From: Boesenbergia rotunda
Lineage: Eukaryota > Streptophyta > Magnoliopsida > Zingiberales > Zingiberaceae
DNA length: 64,000 nt
Assembly (NCBI GenBank): GCA_024364735.1
Contig: JAGFNQ010001197.1
Location: 365,505-429,504, forward strand
Direction of reading: 5' to 3'
Positions 40,840-51,496 of the stretch are shown here, in pieces. Position 1 is the stretch's first letter. The number at the start of each line of letters is the position of its first letter. A model generated the notes under the pieces. The model saw nothing but the letters and a program-made list of their open reading frames with translations, had not been told where the DNA came from and searched no databases. The position numbers were made by a program, and so were the translations under genes.

Positions 40840-43800
40840 TGTTAAATACGAAAAGTTTGGGTAACTTGTCGAAAACATTCCTTGAGATGAATGTAGAGTC
40901 ACTGGATCCTTAGGTAAGTTGTAGGGGGTTTAAATTTAATAACCCTAGGGTTAAAAGGCTAATAAACAAAAAATTAAGGACTCAGTTGGAATATAGCAGA
41001 GTAGGAGGGACTAAAATGCAAATAACCCTCCAATAAATCCCCTCATCCTCACCTCTTCGTCGTAGTTGAGCCAAAGCCCAATTCCCTTCACCTTCCCATC
41101 CTTCGACGCTGGGTCTCACCTCAGCCCCGATCCATCGGCTAACATTTCCCCCTCTTGACCTAGCGGTCGCAAACCGTTTGGGGGAACCTGTCTTCTTCTC
41201 TGGCACGAGGGAGCAAGATCTTCCCTTTGAGCTTGTAGAGCCTTGTTAGGCTAGGATCTGTTAATCGAGCTCTTGGAGCTCTATAGTATAGTAGGAGACA
41301 GGGTGATAGGGCAAATCCCCAACCTCGGGTAAGTACGATGGCGATTTGGACTTGGTTGTGCTATCATGAGTCGTTTTGGCGTGGGATATATTCCATCTTC
41401 ATCAAGATCTAATCTGCTTCCGATCTGCAATTTCAGTGGGAGGCGAATTGAAGGAGGATCATGGGTTGTTAGCACCATTGGTGGACTAGAGGTTGTCAAT
41501 CCTTCTTCCCTATTGTTGTGCGGCGCCAAACCCAAAGTAGAGGGACTCACCGGGCCATTTCATATGAGGATTTGGATGCATAGTGGTAACTTTGATTTGT
41601 AAATATGTATCAATTGTTATAGGTAGGATTTTGAATTAGTAGAGATTGCTTAAGGAATTGCATCTAGATCTACTATAGTGGTCACCTGGACATGGATTGT
41701 GGTTTCGGATTTGAGCCTCTAATTTCCACTATGAATTTCCCTTGGATTTCATTGTTTCTCCCTTGTTAAATGTCTCTGATTTAGCCTTGTTCTGATCTAG
41801 TTTGGCCTATTCGGATCATGTTCTTCCAACAGATGGTTTCGAGTTTTGGATTGGCTCTTTGGGACAATATTTATCGTAAGTTCAATTGGACATCAAATTG
41901 GTATTAAAGTGGCATCTTAGGATTGTTTACTGCCATAGGTTTGATGGTGAGTAGACTTTGTTTTGAGAGTTGGACTATGATTTGGTGTTGAGATTTTCCA
42001 AGAGTTCAACATGTGGATAGGATAAGCATGGGTTAGATTTTGGTATTGCTTGTACTCTCGTGAGCCCTCTTTAATTCTGTTATAGCTTTTGGAAAGGGTT
42101 TGTTTTAAGCTGGTTGGTCGGGCTTGTGCTGTGAGCTTATAAGATATCTCCTATTTCCTTTAGATAGGCATTAGTGTGGAGGTTAATTTGAAGTGGGATA
42201 AGGATTGAACCTAATCTTAATTACGCAGAATAATTAGGAAGCTTTTATTTAATTAGAGGTAATTAAATGATAAGGAAATAATTAGGTTAACCATAGCATG
42301 GATAGGGATTTATTAGCTAATTACCATTTCTATGTGATAGCAATTTAAATGTGTCTTTTGATAGAGGGACATGATTTGGATTTATTGTTGCTGATTATTG
42401 GCGGGTGGTTCTCTTTGCATACTGATTTTTCCATTTGGAGGCTGATACCTCTTGCTTGTTTCTTTAGATCCACTTATCTTTATACATGGCTATTTATTTA
42501 TGTGCAGTAGGTTTTTATTTACCTTAAGTCTACTATCGTTTGTTATCCTGGTTGATACTTATGCTTAATCTTGGATATGATCTAGATTTCCTTCTATACA
42601 GTCTCATTTATTGTCATCTGATTCTGTAAAGCATCTATGAGAGCATGTGTACATAGATATAGAACATGCCATGGTGTGTCTGCATTTGATTGATTCTAGT
42701 TATAGTTGAATGTATATCTAGATGTATGATGATTAGGTTATGATAGATGTATTCGACCTGTGCATGTTAGGTTGAGTTCTGTATTGATGACCTGGTAGGG
42801 GTTGCATGTATTAGTGTCATGCACTATCCCTGCATTGTTGCATGCCGACTATCAGTGACTCCCTTGTGGTTGAGCCTATTATCTTTTGGTACATGATATG
42901 CATACATAGCCACTTATGGTTTAGTGGATATCATTGGGTGTGTGTATTTTTTCTATACTGCTCCGCTCGACCACTCATGGGTAGTAGTTTTAGAGTGTGG
43001 TAGCAGGCATGGATCCCTCCTCTTCCTATAGACCAGAGGAGATGAGAGGGATATCGTCACCATATATACATGGGGCGAAGAGAGAGCTCCACCAGCATCC
43101 TGACCACTTGGTCACTTAGGAGCAGTGATGCCAAAGTGCAGACAGTGTCACAGGTCTACCCACTCGACCGACGCATATGACATGCCTCAGTGGCTGAACT
43201 AGTGTCAGCGTTGACCATGTCATTGCATCATGTGCATATAATCCATTTGCGCATTTGATTGTGATTATTGCATTTGTTTGTTGCATATATTTGACATGCA
43301 CATATAGAATATATTATATGTATGGTTTGATGACCCTGCTCTTGCTCGTATGATATGAGCCCTTTTATGATCAGGATAGGCTGATTTTTTGTATGTACAT
43401 TAATTTGTTACTTTCAGTTATGCATATTCTGATATTTCTGTTAAGACTGTATCCTGTTATTTCTGTATAGCTTATTTACCTATTTATTTTGCCATGCATA
43501 TCTTTCTCTATACCTATAGAGTCCACTTGGACTCACCACCTGTCATAATATTTTTGCTTTCAGGTTGATAGGTCGCCAGGGGGAGCCAAGTTGCCAGTCC
43601 CAGGTCCCTACGACTCTAGCGATGCGTGCTTATGCATATTCTGCTTTCTATTATAGCATACTCATTGGTTTGTATTCATTTTTATGTCGTGGACTTATAT
43701 CATCATTCATTCACTGCGGTATTATATTTTTGAGTCCTCTGTCAGACTTTGTCGTAGTTATTTTGCTGCGCGCCTACCCCGAGAGCAACTCAGGTGAATT

Positions 43801-43976
43801 TTATAGTTTCAGTGCTGAGTTGCATTTATTATCTTTTATTATTTCTCTTGATTTGAGGCCTGAGGCCATTTATTATACTATGTGTGTTGTATATGTGTCA
43901 AGATTGTCCACCATATGGGGGAGATGCTGTCTGATTTTATATTAGATCAGCGGCTTCTTGGTCTTAGGGCGTGACA
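40840..43976 (+). repeat. Element X 3' LTR (3.1 kb)
   Basis: From TGTTAAATACG to GGGCGTGACA. The second LTR is not in the window, so both ends are inferred from the polypurine tract and the terminal GACA. Open frames inside are not recognised as proteins. Moderately AT-rich with no tandem array. Confidence 0.75.
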
Positions 43977-44940
43977 GAACCTCCCCCCCGATGGTAGCAT
44001 GCTAGCCAAAATCAGAAGTGGCGAGTACGCCAAGTGGCTGAAGCAGAGGACATCCACGAAGTCAACAGCTAGCTGAACAACTCTATGCTAAAGGTAATAT
44101 ATACTTGGTCCTGTCATACTTGGCTTTGTCATTATTGGTAAATACTAACTTGAATGCCCTGCCCAGCCATGGATTGAACACTTGGACTTGTATGCGCGGG
44201 TGCCTCTGTTGGTAAAGCACGCCGAGACTTTTGAGAAACGCATGACTGAGTTGGAGGCCCTGATTTCAGGCCCTACCGCTACCACCAATGATGCTCTGGC
44301 AGATGCCACTCGGGCTTGTGAGGAAGCCCGCCTGCAGGCTGAGCTGGAGGCCAAACTATGGAAGGAGTTAAGCGAAGCTCGGGATGCCTTGCAAATGTTT
44401 AGAGAAGAGCTGAACGTTGTTGAGCGTAGGGAGAATTTGCTCTATATAGAGCAAATTGCCCCTTTATCTTTGGAGAAGGGCAACTCAGTGCCTGAGCGAA
44501 TCAACAAGCAGAGGTGATTGCTCAGAATTTGACTGAGCTAGCAGTCACCACCAAATGAGCAACTAAATTACTAGACCAGCTCACTCACTCCCAAGATACT
44601 CTGTCAGCCATCAAGGAGCAACTTTAAGAAGCCATACAGGCATGAGACAAAGCTACCTTGATTTGGGAGCGAGTAGCTACCGAGCTAGAAGCATGCCAAG
44701 CCATCGAAGAAGCCCGTTGTCAAGTCTTTAAAGAATAATTCCTGCAATCCCAGAGTACCATGATCTTTTGGGTACCCAAGTGATCAGAAGGTTGACTTAG
44801 GATTTTAAAGAAGCTATTAAGCAGTTCGTGAAGGTGAAGGTACTGCTGCCCAGGGCTGATTTGTGTTTCCTATGTTTGCCTATGGTCTGGGAGGAGCTAT
44901 CCGACTCCGAGAAGCAATAGGTCTCAGCAAGTGTTGGCCT
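43977..44940 (+). pseudogene. Coiled-coil ORF remnant, possible antisense additional ORF of element XI
   Basis: The open part 44167-44517 reads PWIEHLDLYARVPLLVKHAE and continues Glu/Ala/Leu-rich (ACEEARLQAELEAKLWKELS), strongly coiled-coil-like. It is preceded by a plausible GT-AG intron (44094-44166), although the upstream frame has a stop, so the intron is tentative. Beyond the TGA at 44515-44517 the same kind of sequence continues with stops (NLTELAVTTK, ERVATELEACQAIEEARC) and a RADLCFLCLPMVWEELSDSE phrase near 44850-44915. Function unknown; it could instead be a captured host gene. Confidence 0.5.
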
Positions 44941-45082
44941 TCTAGATCATTGATCACAAAATGTACCCACTATTTTGGCTGCCGCGCGTGTAACAATGAA
45001 TAACTTTTAATATGAAAAAGGGATTTTGCTTGCAACATAATCTTTTCCTTGAACTAGATGGTCTCGATGACCAATGTCGCGC

Positions 45083-45235
45083 TAAGGGCACCGTCACTGG
45101 TAACTCTCAAGTGAGGGAAGGTTGAGCTAGATAAGGGTACGCCGTGTTAAGGGCGCCTTCACTGGTAGCTCCTGAGCGAAGGGAGGTTGAGTCACGATAA
45201 GGCCACGCTGTGTTAAGGGTGCCTTCACTAGTAAT
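45083..45235. repeat. Tandem ~66-bp repeats next to element XI integrase
   Basis: About two and a third copies of a unit containing TAAGGGCGCCTTCACTGGTA ... GGAGGTTGAG ... ACGCTGTGT, starting near 45089, 45154 and 45218. Tat-like elements often have tandem repeats in their 3' untranslated region. Confidence 0.75.
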
Positions 45236-45256
45236 AACAACTCTGATATTGTTACT

Positions 45257-46050
45257 CAATCCTAGCACTTTATTATTATGATCGAGAATAACAAGAAACT
45301 TATCATATCAAACAATAAAGCATCCCAATGAAGATACCCTCCCTTATTGTGTTCGGTATGGTTGAAAGTAGTTAGTACTCCACGGACGATCCAGCTTCTT
45401 CCCGTCCTGGCGCTACAGGTAATAACTTCCCTCGGCATGTTTCCCAATGATTTTTGTAGGGACCACCCCACTATGGTTCCAGCTTACTAACATCTCCGAT
45501 CGTCTTAACTCGTCTCCAAACGAAGTTGCCCACTCGGAATGTTCGTTGAATCACCCGTTTGTTGTACATATGCTTCATTCTCTGTCTATAGGCATTTAGC
45601 CTAGCTACTGCATTATCTCAAACTTCCGTAACCAAGTACAGGTCGAGGAGTCGCTCTTGGTCACTACTATCTTTGTCATACAACTACCGCCTTGTCGATT
45701 CTTCTCCTATCTCAACCGGGATTATAGCCTCACCTCCATAAACTAGGTGAAATGGAGTATGCTCCATGCCCTCTTTAAGAGTGGTTTGATAGGCCCAAAA
45801 AATGCTAGGCAACTCTTCCACCTAGACACCGTTGACATGGTCCAACCTCGTCTTAAGACCCCAAATGATCTCTTGGTTGACATCTTCTTCTTGGCTGTTA
45901 CTATAAGGATAAGCCACTGAGGTGCAATTCTGTTGGATTTCTAGGCCTTCGCACCACTCTCTGAGCTTTCGTACTTGGAATTGTCACCCATTATCAGAGA
46001 TCAACTTATATGGAATCCCATATCGGCAAACAATGTCTCACCATAGAACT
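45257..46050 (-). pseudogene. Element XI integrase, C-terminal two thirds (broken)
   Basis: Minus-strand reading from 46050 gives YGIPYKLISDNGWQFQVRKL (second catalytic Asp) and SVAYPYSNSQEEDVNQEII (the Glu). Then come LKTRLDHVNG, LPSIFWAYQTTLKEGMEHTP, FHLVYGGEAIIPVEIGEES and the C-terminal FRVGNFVWRRV and LEPQWGGPYK blocks. Several stops interrupt it. The ISDNG/QQNxTSVAYP wording is typical of the Tat branch, unlike the Athila integrase at 9900-11108. RT would have been further right, now displaced by element VII. Confidence 0.87.
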
Positions 46051-47111
46051 TGTTGAGGCAATCTATGGTCCGGAGTGACCATGAGTTTTGATGTTTGGGC
46101 AAAGGGTTTAAGTTAGGTTTCCCTTGTGTTCTAATATGTGTATGTTGAGTGTGCAGGTTGTGCAGGTTTACACATATTGACTTGGCTGTACGACTTCAGT
46201 ATGGTGAAGGGTTGCATGGAGACAAGCTGGAGGCTTGTGTGCACCCGAGGGACCTTGGTATAGCAGGGATGATGAGCTGGGGGCGTGGACTTCGAGGCAT
46301 ACGTGAAGGATGACATGGAGACAAGCTGGAGGCTTGTGTGCATCCGAGGGACGAGGGCCGAAGACGAAGAGGGCGTGAAGGCAATAGTCAAGGCTGTTGG
46401 TGAAGAGTCAGCAAAGTCAAGAAGGGATAAGAGCCAAGCGAGGAGGAATCCAAGGGCAAGCCGGGGAAGTGGACTTCAAAGGGCACGCGCGAAGGGTGGC
46501 ATGGAGGCAAGTTGAGGACTTGCGTGCACATCCGAGGGGTGATAGCCGGTGGAAGAGGACTTCAAGGGGCAAGCCAAGGGAGTGTACCTGAAGGCGTGCG
46601 TGCAGGAGAGTCATGAGAGTGAGTAGGAGTGTGTTTGTAAGCTGGGCAGTCGACTGGGAATATAACAGTCGACTGCCAGCGAACACAGAAACTCACAGTG
46701 TGTATTTGGCCCTGGACCAGTCGATTACTCTGGGAGCAGTCGACTGGTGTGTAACAGAATTCGAATGTTGGGGCTGTCAACGGTCGAATCTGAGTGGGGG
46801 CAGTCGACTGCAAGTAGGGTTTCCAGCCTGAGTTCTATTTAAAGAGAACTCGGATTGGGCTGGGGTCTTTGGTGAAATCTGCTTGGGTAGAGTAGATTAG
46901 TAGCCTTTGGTGCTCAGGTATTGTCGAGGTGCTATGGCGAGGTTTCTCCACTTACAAGGAGCAACAAGTGTTAGCCGGAGGTTATCCGGGGAGTGATCTA
47001 CCGAATGATTCTTGGATTAGTCACCCTCAGGGGTGGATACCAAGTAAATCTCTTTTGTTAGCATTGTTTACATTGTTAGTTTTTGTTTTATTGTATATTC
47101 TGCTTGCGCAA
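46051..47111 (+). repeat. Element VII 5' LTR, first part
   Basis: Starts TGTTGAGGCAATC, like the solo LTR at 27531. It contains tandem units of the GACATGGAGACAAGCTGGAGG type (about 46205-46345, again near 46500) and CAGTCGACTG-type motifs (46648-46810). Cut at 47111 by Athila-2; the five bases CGCAA before the cut recur at 55273-55277. Confidence 0.93.
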
Positions 47112-48824
47112 TGATAACTACCATTTTGATGATTAATTTAGGCTCTCAAATCCATGTTTTGATCCACTTTTATATGCTTAAGTTTGCATTTATATTAGGT
47201 TTCATGAATCATCTCTATTTTGGCTTTTGATTCAATTCTTTCTATATTTGAGATATTTTGGGCATTAAATTTGAATATCATTTTGTAGGTTTCAACTGAC
47301 CATGGAGCTAGATCAGATTGAGTCAAATTTGAGTCAGAATGAGCTTTGATCAAGGGGATCAAGAGGTGGATCAATGTGGGTCGTCCGATCAAGGGGATCA
47401 AGAGGTGGATCAATGTGGGTCGTCCGATCAAGAAACGACTAGATCTGAGCCATCTATCATCTGCTGACCAATTTGAGCTTAAGTTAGAGTTAATCTAGAC
47501 CACAGATCAAGATCTCAAGATTTGGTTCCAATCAAAGGTCATCCAGCCGTTGGATCAAGCCCAAGAGGGTCTAAACTGTCCATTCAAAGATCAGAGAAAT
47601 CTGAGCCATCCGTTATAGATCTGATCGATCCGAGCTGAGGAAGAGTAGATCAGGACCATTAATCAGGATCTGGAAGGTTTGGGCTTGATCAGAGCAGATC
47701 CGACCATTAGATGCACCAAAGATGATCTCAACCGTCCATTCCTAACTATAAAAGCAATTAATCCATCAGATCTGAAGGTCGTCGCGTCTTCGCCGTCTTC
47801 TTCCATGTTCTTCGTGTTCTTTGCTTTTTCTTCAGTTTTCTTCGCAATTTCCTTTCCCGATCGCGCGACCACATCAATTAGTTTATCTTCAAGATCTCAG
47901 ATCATCGAGGTGAGATTTCCAGTTCAGTTTTGCTAATCGATTGTGTTTTTGGAAGCATAGGTGAGGGTGTCGCCGAAGCTCTGTTTCATCGATCGATCCA
48001 TTGCCGACCGCAGGATTTCAGTCGTCCAGAGAGATGTCGAAGCTGTAGAGGGGTTCTCGAAAGCATCTGATGGTTTCTGCGCAACGATCGTCATCCAGTT
48101 GATCGAGATGGAAGAGATCGAGTAGTGAGTTCAGCTTCTGACCGTTCACCACGATCGATCAGAGACTCATCTGATCGGTGCCCAATCTGATCAGAGGAAG
48201 ACCTGATCGGTCCAGTGACCGATCAGGAAGACCAGAATGCACAAGTCAATTGTGAGCTGATCTTGGGAGTTCTCCTTCAGTGGTTTTTGAGCTAGGGGGT
48301 TCATAGCTCAACCTTTGTGTGACGGCAAAGGGAAGTTTTGGATATAAACGGATTTGATGTTCTAATTAGGATTATTTTGGTTTTAAACATGTATTTCTTC
48401 ACATTGTTCTAGTTTGTTCCTCTACACTTTAAGTCAAGTTTTGAGCAATGCTTCAATCTAGTTTTCATTATCTTGCCATTAATTCCCTGCAATTCATTTC
48501 CTGCAATTAATTCTCTGCAATTAGTTCTTAAGTTTCAATTCAGAGTTTGAATTTAAGTGCTTAGTTCTTCAATTAGGTTAAGTACAGTTCTTGTCATTTC
48601 ATATTGTTGTTTCCCTATCGCAAAAACCCCCATTTTATCTAGAAAACCCAAAACATTTGACGATAACAAAACTTGCAAGCTTGAATTAACCACTCACAAC
48701 TAGTCCTTGGAAAAATACGACCTGAGGCCCCTCTACTACATTTTAATTTTGTTAGCCAAGGGTTTTCAGTTTATAAATATCTAAATTTGAGTGCTCATCG
48801 TGACACTAATATTGGGCACCATCA
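47112..48824 (+). repeat. Athila-2 5' LTR
   Basis: 1713 bp, a direct repeat of 53609-55272. It has a 39-bp tandem duplication (47348-47386 and 47387-47425) that the 3' LTR lacks, and GATCGGTC-type motifs near 48170-48225. Open frames within are not coding. Confidence 0.95.
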
Positions 48825-48830
48825 AATTTT

Positions 48831-48847
48831 TTGCGTCGTTACCGGGG
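48831..48847 (+). other. Athila-2 primer-binding site (degenerate, tRNA-Asp type)
   Basis: TTGCGTCGTTACCGGGG matches the tRNA-Asp complement TGGCGCCGTTGCCGGGG at 14 of 17 positions, at the same distance from the LTR as in Athila-1. The mismatches probably arose after insertion. Confidence 0.75.
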
Positions 48848-48969
48848 AAAATCACTAGTTGAAATTGTTTAATTTGAGCTTGTGTTTAATATTTATATTC
48901 TTTGATTCTATTCTCATTAGCTTTATCTTTTTGTATACGGTTACTGCCATTTTATCTGTTTTGTGACAG

Positions 48970-49865
48970 GACTGCAAGAGGGTGTTCAAAATGTTTTCAA
49001 ATGAACAGTTCGAGATCAAAAGTTCATTGTTAGAGTTAAAATTTTTGGTGAAGCAAATGGAATTCCAACAAAGACCCAACATTTATTCATCTACTTGCAA
49101 TTCGGGTTGGGGGAATCATTTTAATTCACAACAACCCCCACAACAAGGACAACAGCCATTTCAAAGTTTTCAGCAGTCCTATTCAAATTTCCAGCAACCG
49201 AATTATCAATTTCAGGCTTAACCGTAGCAATTTCAGCCAGAATTTAAAAATTTTCAGCCAAGTCAGTCTTTTCAACAATTTCAGCAACCTTATTCGAATT
49301 TTCAGCAAAACCAACCTTTCAATCAGCCAGAACAGCAATTTCAACCACAATTCCAAAATTTTCAGCAAGGTTACAATCCTAATCAGCAGGTTTTCAACCA
49401 TTCAATCAAAATTTTCAGCCTCCCCAATTTCAGCCCTCACCACAACAATTTCAACCTCAAACTCAGAATTTTCAGAGCTACAATTTTCAGCAATTCCAAT
49501 CAAGTATCCAGCCCAATTTTCAGCAATTCCAGCAACCAAATCAATCATTTGATCATCCCCAACTACCTTATTTTCAAAATTCACAGCAAGGTAGCAATTT
49601 TGAGCAACCTTATGCTACATTTCAAGACCAACAGGAGTTCCACACCAATCAAGGAGATTTTGAGGATTCCAGTGAGTTTGAGGCTCAACAACAAATGCTT
49701 GGGGAGATTATGGAACAAATCATACAACAACGAAGTTTACAACAACAAGAGTATGATTCTAAGCTTCAAAACATTGAGAGACACATGGGACAATTGGTTA
49801 ATGAAATGAATCAAATGCAAGCCTAAGGATCGAGCCAAGTACCTTTTCAAGCTATTCTTAATCCT
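48970..49865 (+). pseudogene. Athila-2 gag remnant (Gln-rich tail only)
   Basis: A short leader with ACTGCAAGAGGGTG corresponds to the Athila-1 gag start (5118), then jumps directly to SNEQFEIKSSLLELKFLVKQ, which in Athila-1 lies at about 5940-6000. The intervening capsid region is deleted. The zinc knuckle is also missing. The reading then becomes Gln/Phe/Pro-rich (QQPPQQGQQPFQSFQQSYSN) with stops and frame changes, ending in an IERHMGQLVNEMNQMQA-like block near 49825, followed by a stop. Confidence 0.85.
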
Positions 49866-49889
49866 AAGGGGCATGATTGTGGACTAACT

Positions 49890-51080
49890 TTGAGGAATGA
49901 GGAAGTTGTTTCAAGTCTAAACATTCCAAGGGTTGATTTCTCTGATAAATTTTCAGCATCTTATTTTCTACTTCAAAACAGCCCTAGAATTGATTCTACA
50001 TCAGTTGGTAGTGACCCTAGTGCAAGTCTAAGTCATTCTTCAATTGATCTTGCAATTTTGGTAGAAGAAGAAGAATTCAGCAAAAACAGGGCACTCATAG
50101 TAGCTACTCCTCCTGAAATTCCTGTTGAGAGTTCATTTTCAAAATTTTCAGCTCAAGAGGAGGAGCCAAAAGTTTCTTTACCCTCCTCACAGCACCCCAA
50201 AGAGGAACCTCCTAGCATTAGCATGGATATTTCAGTTGAGGATGTTGAGGCATATCTAATTGCTGATGAAGCTTCACTTGATATAGTGGGAGGAGATTTT
50301 ATCTCAGATGAGGTTGAAGAGGCATTAGTGAAAGAGGCATTGGAGGAGATTGATAGTAAAGCTTGTGACAGCCTTGAATTCGATTCTGAAGCTATACAGG
50401 ACCCTTCTCATCTTTTATTTTGTGATGATATAATTGTTGTTGGCCCTAACTTTTCTAATATAGATGTTGCAGATATGGTTGATGAAGCTTGTGTTGCAGA
50501 TGATTCTACAGGTGTAGGGGATTGCACTGAGCCCCAGGGACCACCAAAATTGATTGATACATCAGAAGACTCAGAGGATAAGACAGAAAGTGTAGGAACT
50601 TGCATGATGGAAGCAAGAAGCCAAGAATCACCTTTCTTAGTTGAATGTCCACCAGAACCTGAGCCTGAAGTGGAGCCTGTACTTGACCAGGAGGAAGCAA
50701 TAGTCACATCTACTCTTGTAGAACCTCCAGGTATTCTTCAGCACGATAAGGTAAGTATTTCTCCTATTTCTTTAGAAAAATTCAGAGAGATACCTGAAGT
50801 TGATTTTGTTGAATGTGAAGCATGTCTTGATGCATTCCATGTAGAGCCTGAGTGTGAAAATTCCATAGAGATTGATTTCATTAGCTGTGAGGCATTACTT
50901 GATACACACTATGTGGATACTGATTATGAAAATTCCATAGAGATACCTGAGATTGATCTTGTTGGTTGTGATACACTTCTTGATACCTCATATGTAGAAA
51001 CTGTTTGTGAACAACTAATAGAGGTACCCAAAATTGATTTTGTTGGCTGTGATATGTTTCTTGATACATCTTATGTATAG
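49890..51080 (+). CDS. Athila-2 acidic repeat protein ORF (396 codons), function unknown
   Basis: An uninterrupted ORF in an otherwise decayed element. It is very acidic, with no known enzymatic motif. It contains STGVGDCTEPQGPP, a phrase present twice in the Athila-1 spacer between protease and RT (about 8080-8190), so the ORF derives from that spacer and its flanks. The last ~130 residues are four or more repeats of about 30-33 residues of the form IPEIDLVGCDTLLDTSYVE. Further repeats continue past the TAG at 51078-51080 to about 51160. The start could be upstream, since the frame continues from gag-like sequence. Whether a protein is made is unknown; long open repeats can also stay open by chance. 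Confidence 0.55.
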   Translation: MRNEEVVSSLNIPRVDFSDKFSASYFLLQNSPRIDSTSVGSDPSASLSHSSIDLAILVEEEEFSKNRALIVATPPEIPVESSFSKFSAQEEEPKVSLPSSQHPKEEPPSISMDISVEDVEAYLIADEASLDIVGGDFISDEVEEALVKEALEEIDSKACDSLEFDSEAIQDPSHLLFCDDIIVVGPNFSNIDVADMVDEACVADDSTGVGDCTEPQGPPKLIDTSEDSEDKTESVGTCMMEARSQESPFLVECPPEPEPEVEPVLDQEEAIVTSTLVEPPGILQHDKVSISPISLEKFREIPEVDFVECEACLDAFHVEPECENSIEIDFISCEALLDTHYVDTDYENSIEIPEIDLVGCDTLLDTSYVETVCEQLIEVPKIDFVGCDMFLDTSYV

Positions 51081-51496
51081 GCCGATTGTGAAAAATTAAT
51101 AGAGGTACCTAGGATTGATTTTATTGGATGTGATGCATATCTCAATTCATTTTATGTAGAGGTTGTTTATATTTCATTCCTTTCTACTCTGCATGCATGC
51201 GGGAGGTATTTTCTTTACATGGTTTTGCAGGATCTCGTAGGCTTCTAGAATGGGTACTCAAACTTAACAGCCTACAACCTCCCGGAAGGACTTCTAATGA
51301 TCATGCAGTGGGAGGGGTCGAGTTTACTTTGACTTGCAACTATTTACCCCAAGAATGGATTTTGAACCTTAATCATCTTCGATCCCCGGAACATATTTGT
51401 GCTAAGTTGAAGAGGGAGAAATCTGTGCACTATAAGACTGATCACATGAGGATAGTTCTCCCAAGATGGATGTTTCATGCTCTCTACCCAACTTGA
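51081..51496 (+). pseudogene. Athila-2 downstream ORF remnant
   Basis: After the TAG the repeat reading continues (IEVPRIDFIGCDAYLN) to about 51160. From 51197 another open frame of about 99 codons ends WMFHALYPT and TGA-less TTGAAG at the position where Athila-1 integrase ends DAIYPT. The following AGGGGAGTTTTTATC matches Athila-1 at 11109. So the last codons of integrase or their replacement survive, but the rest is not recognisable as integrase. Confidence 0.55.

Larger units (their letters stand above)
40588..43976 (+). mobile_element. Element X: 3' end of a Tekay/Del-like gypsy element
   Basis: Chromodomain end, short 3' untranslated stretch, polypurine tract and a 3137-bp 3' LTR. The rest of pol is lost where element D inserted (40587/40588). 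Its right end abuts element XI, so X probably inserted into XI. A chromodomain and a long LTR ending GGCGTGACA fit the Tekay (Del) branch of chromoviruses. Confidence 0.85.
43977..46050 (-). mobile_element. Element XI: fragment of a Tat/Retand-like gypsy element
   Basis: The minus strand holds integrase (46050 down to about 45260), followed by a tandem-repeat untranslated region, and then on the opposite (plus) strand a coiled-coil ORF remnant. Tat-branch elements are known to carry an additional ORF, often antisense, between pol and the 3' LTR, which fits this order. Cut on the left by element X and on the right by element VII. Confidence 0.72.

Noticed and set aside
40982..41602. ORFs at 40982-41602 as a host gene
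   Set aside because: They lie in the same LTR; short, overlapping on both strands, and no domain recognised.
43565..43945. 126-codon plus-strand ORF
   Set aside because: It is inside the element X LTR, with no recognisable domain or codon pattern.
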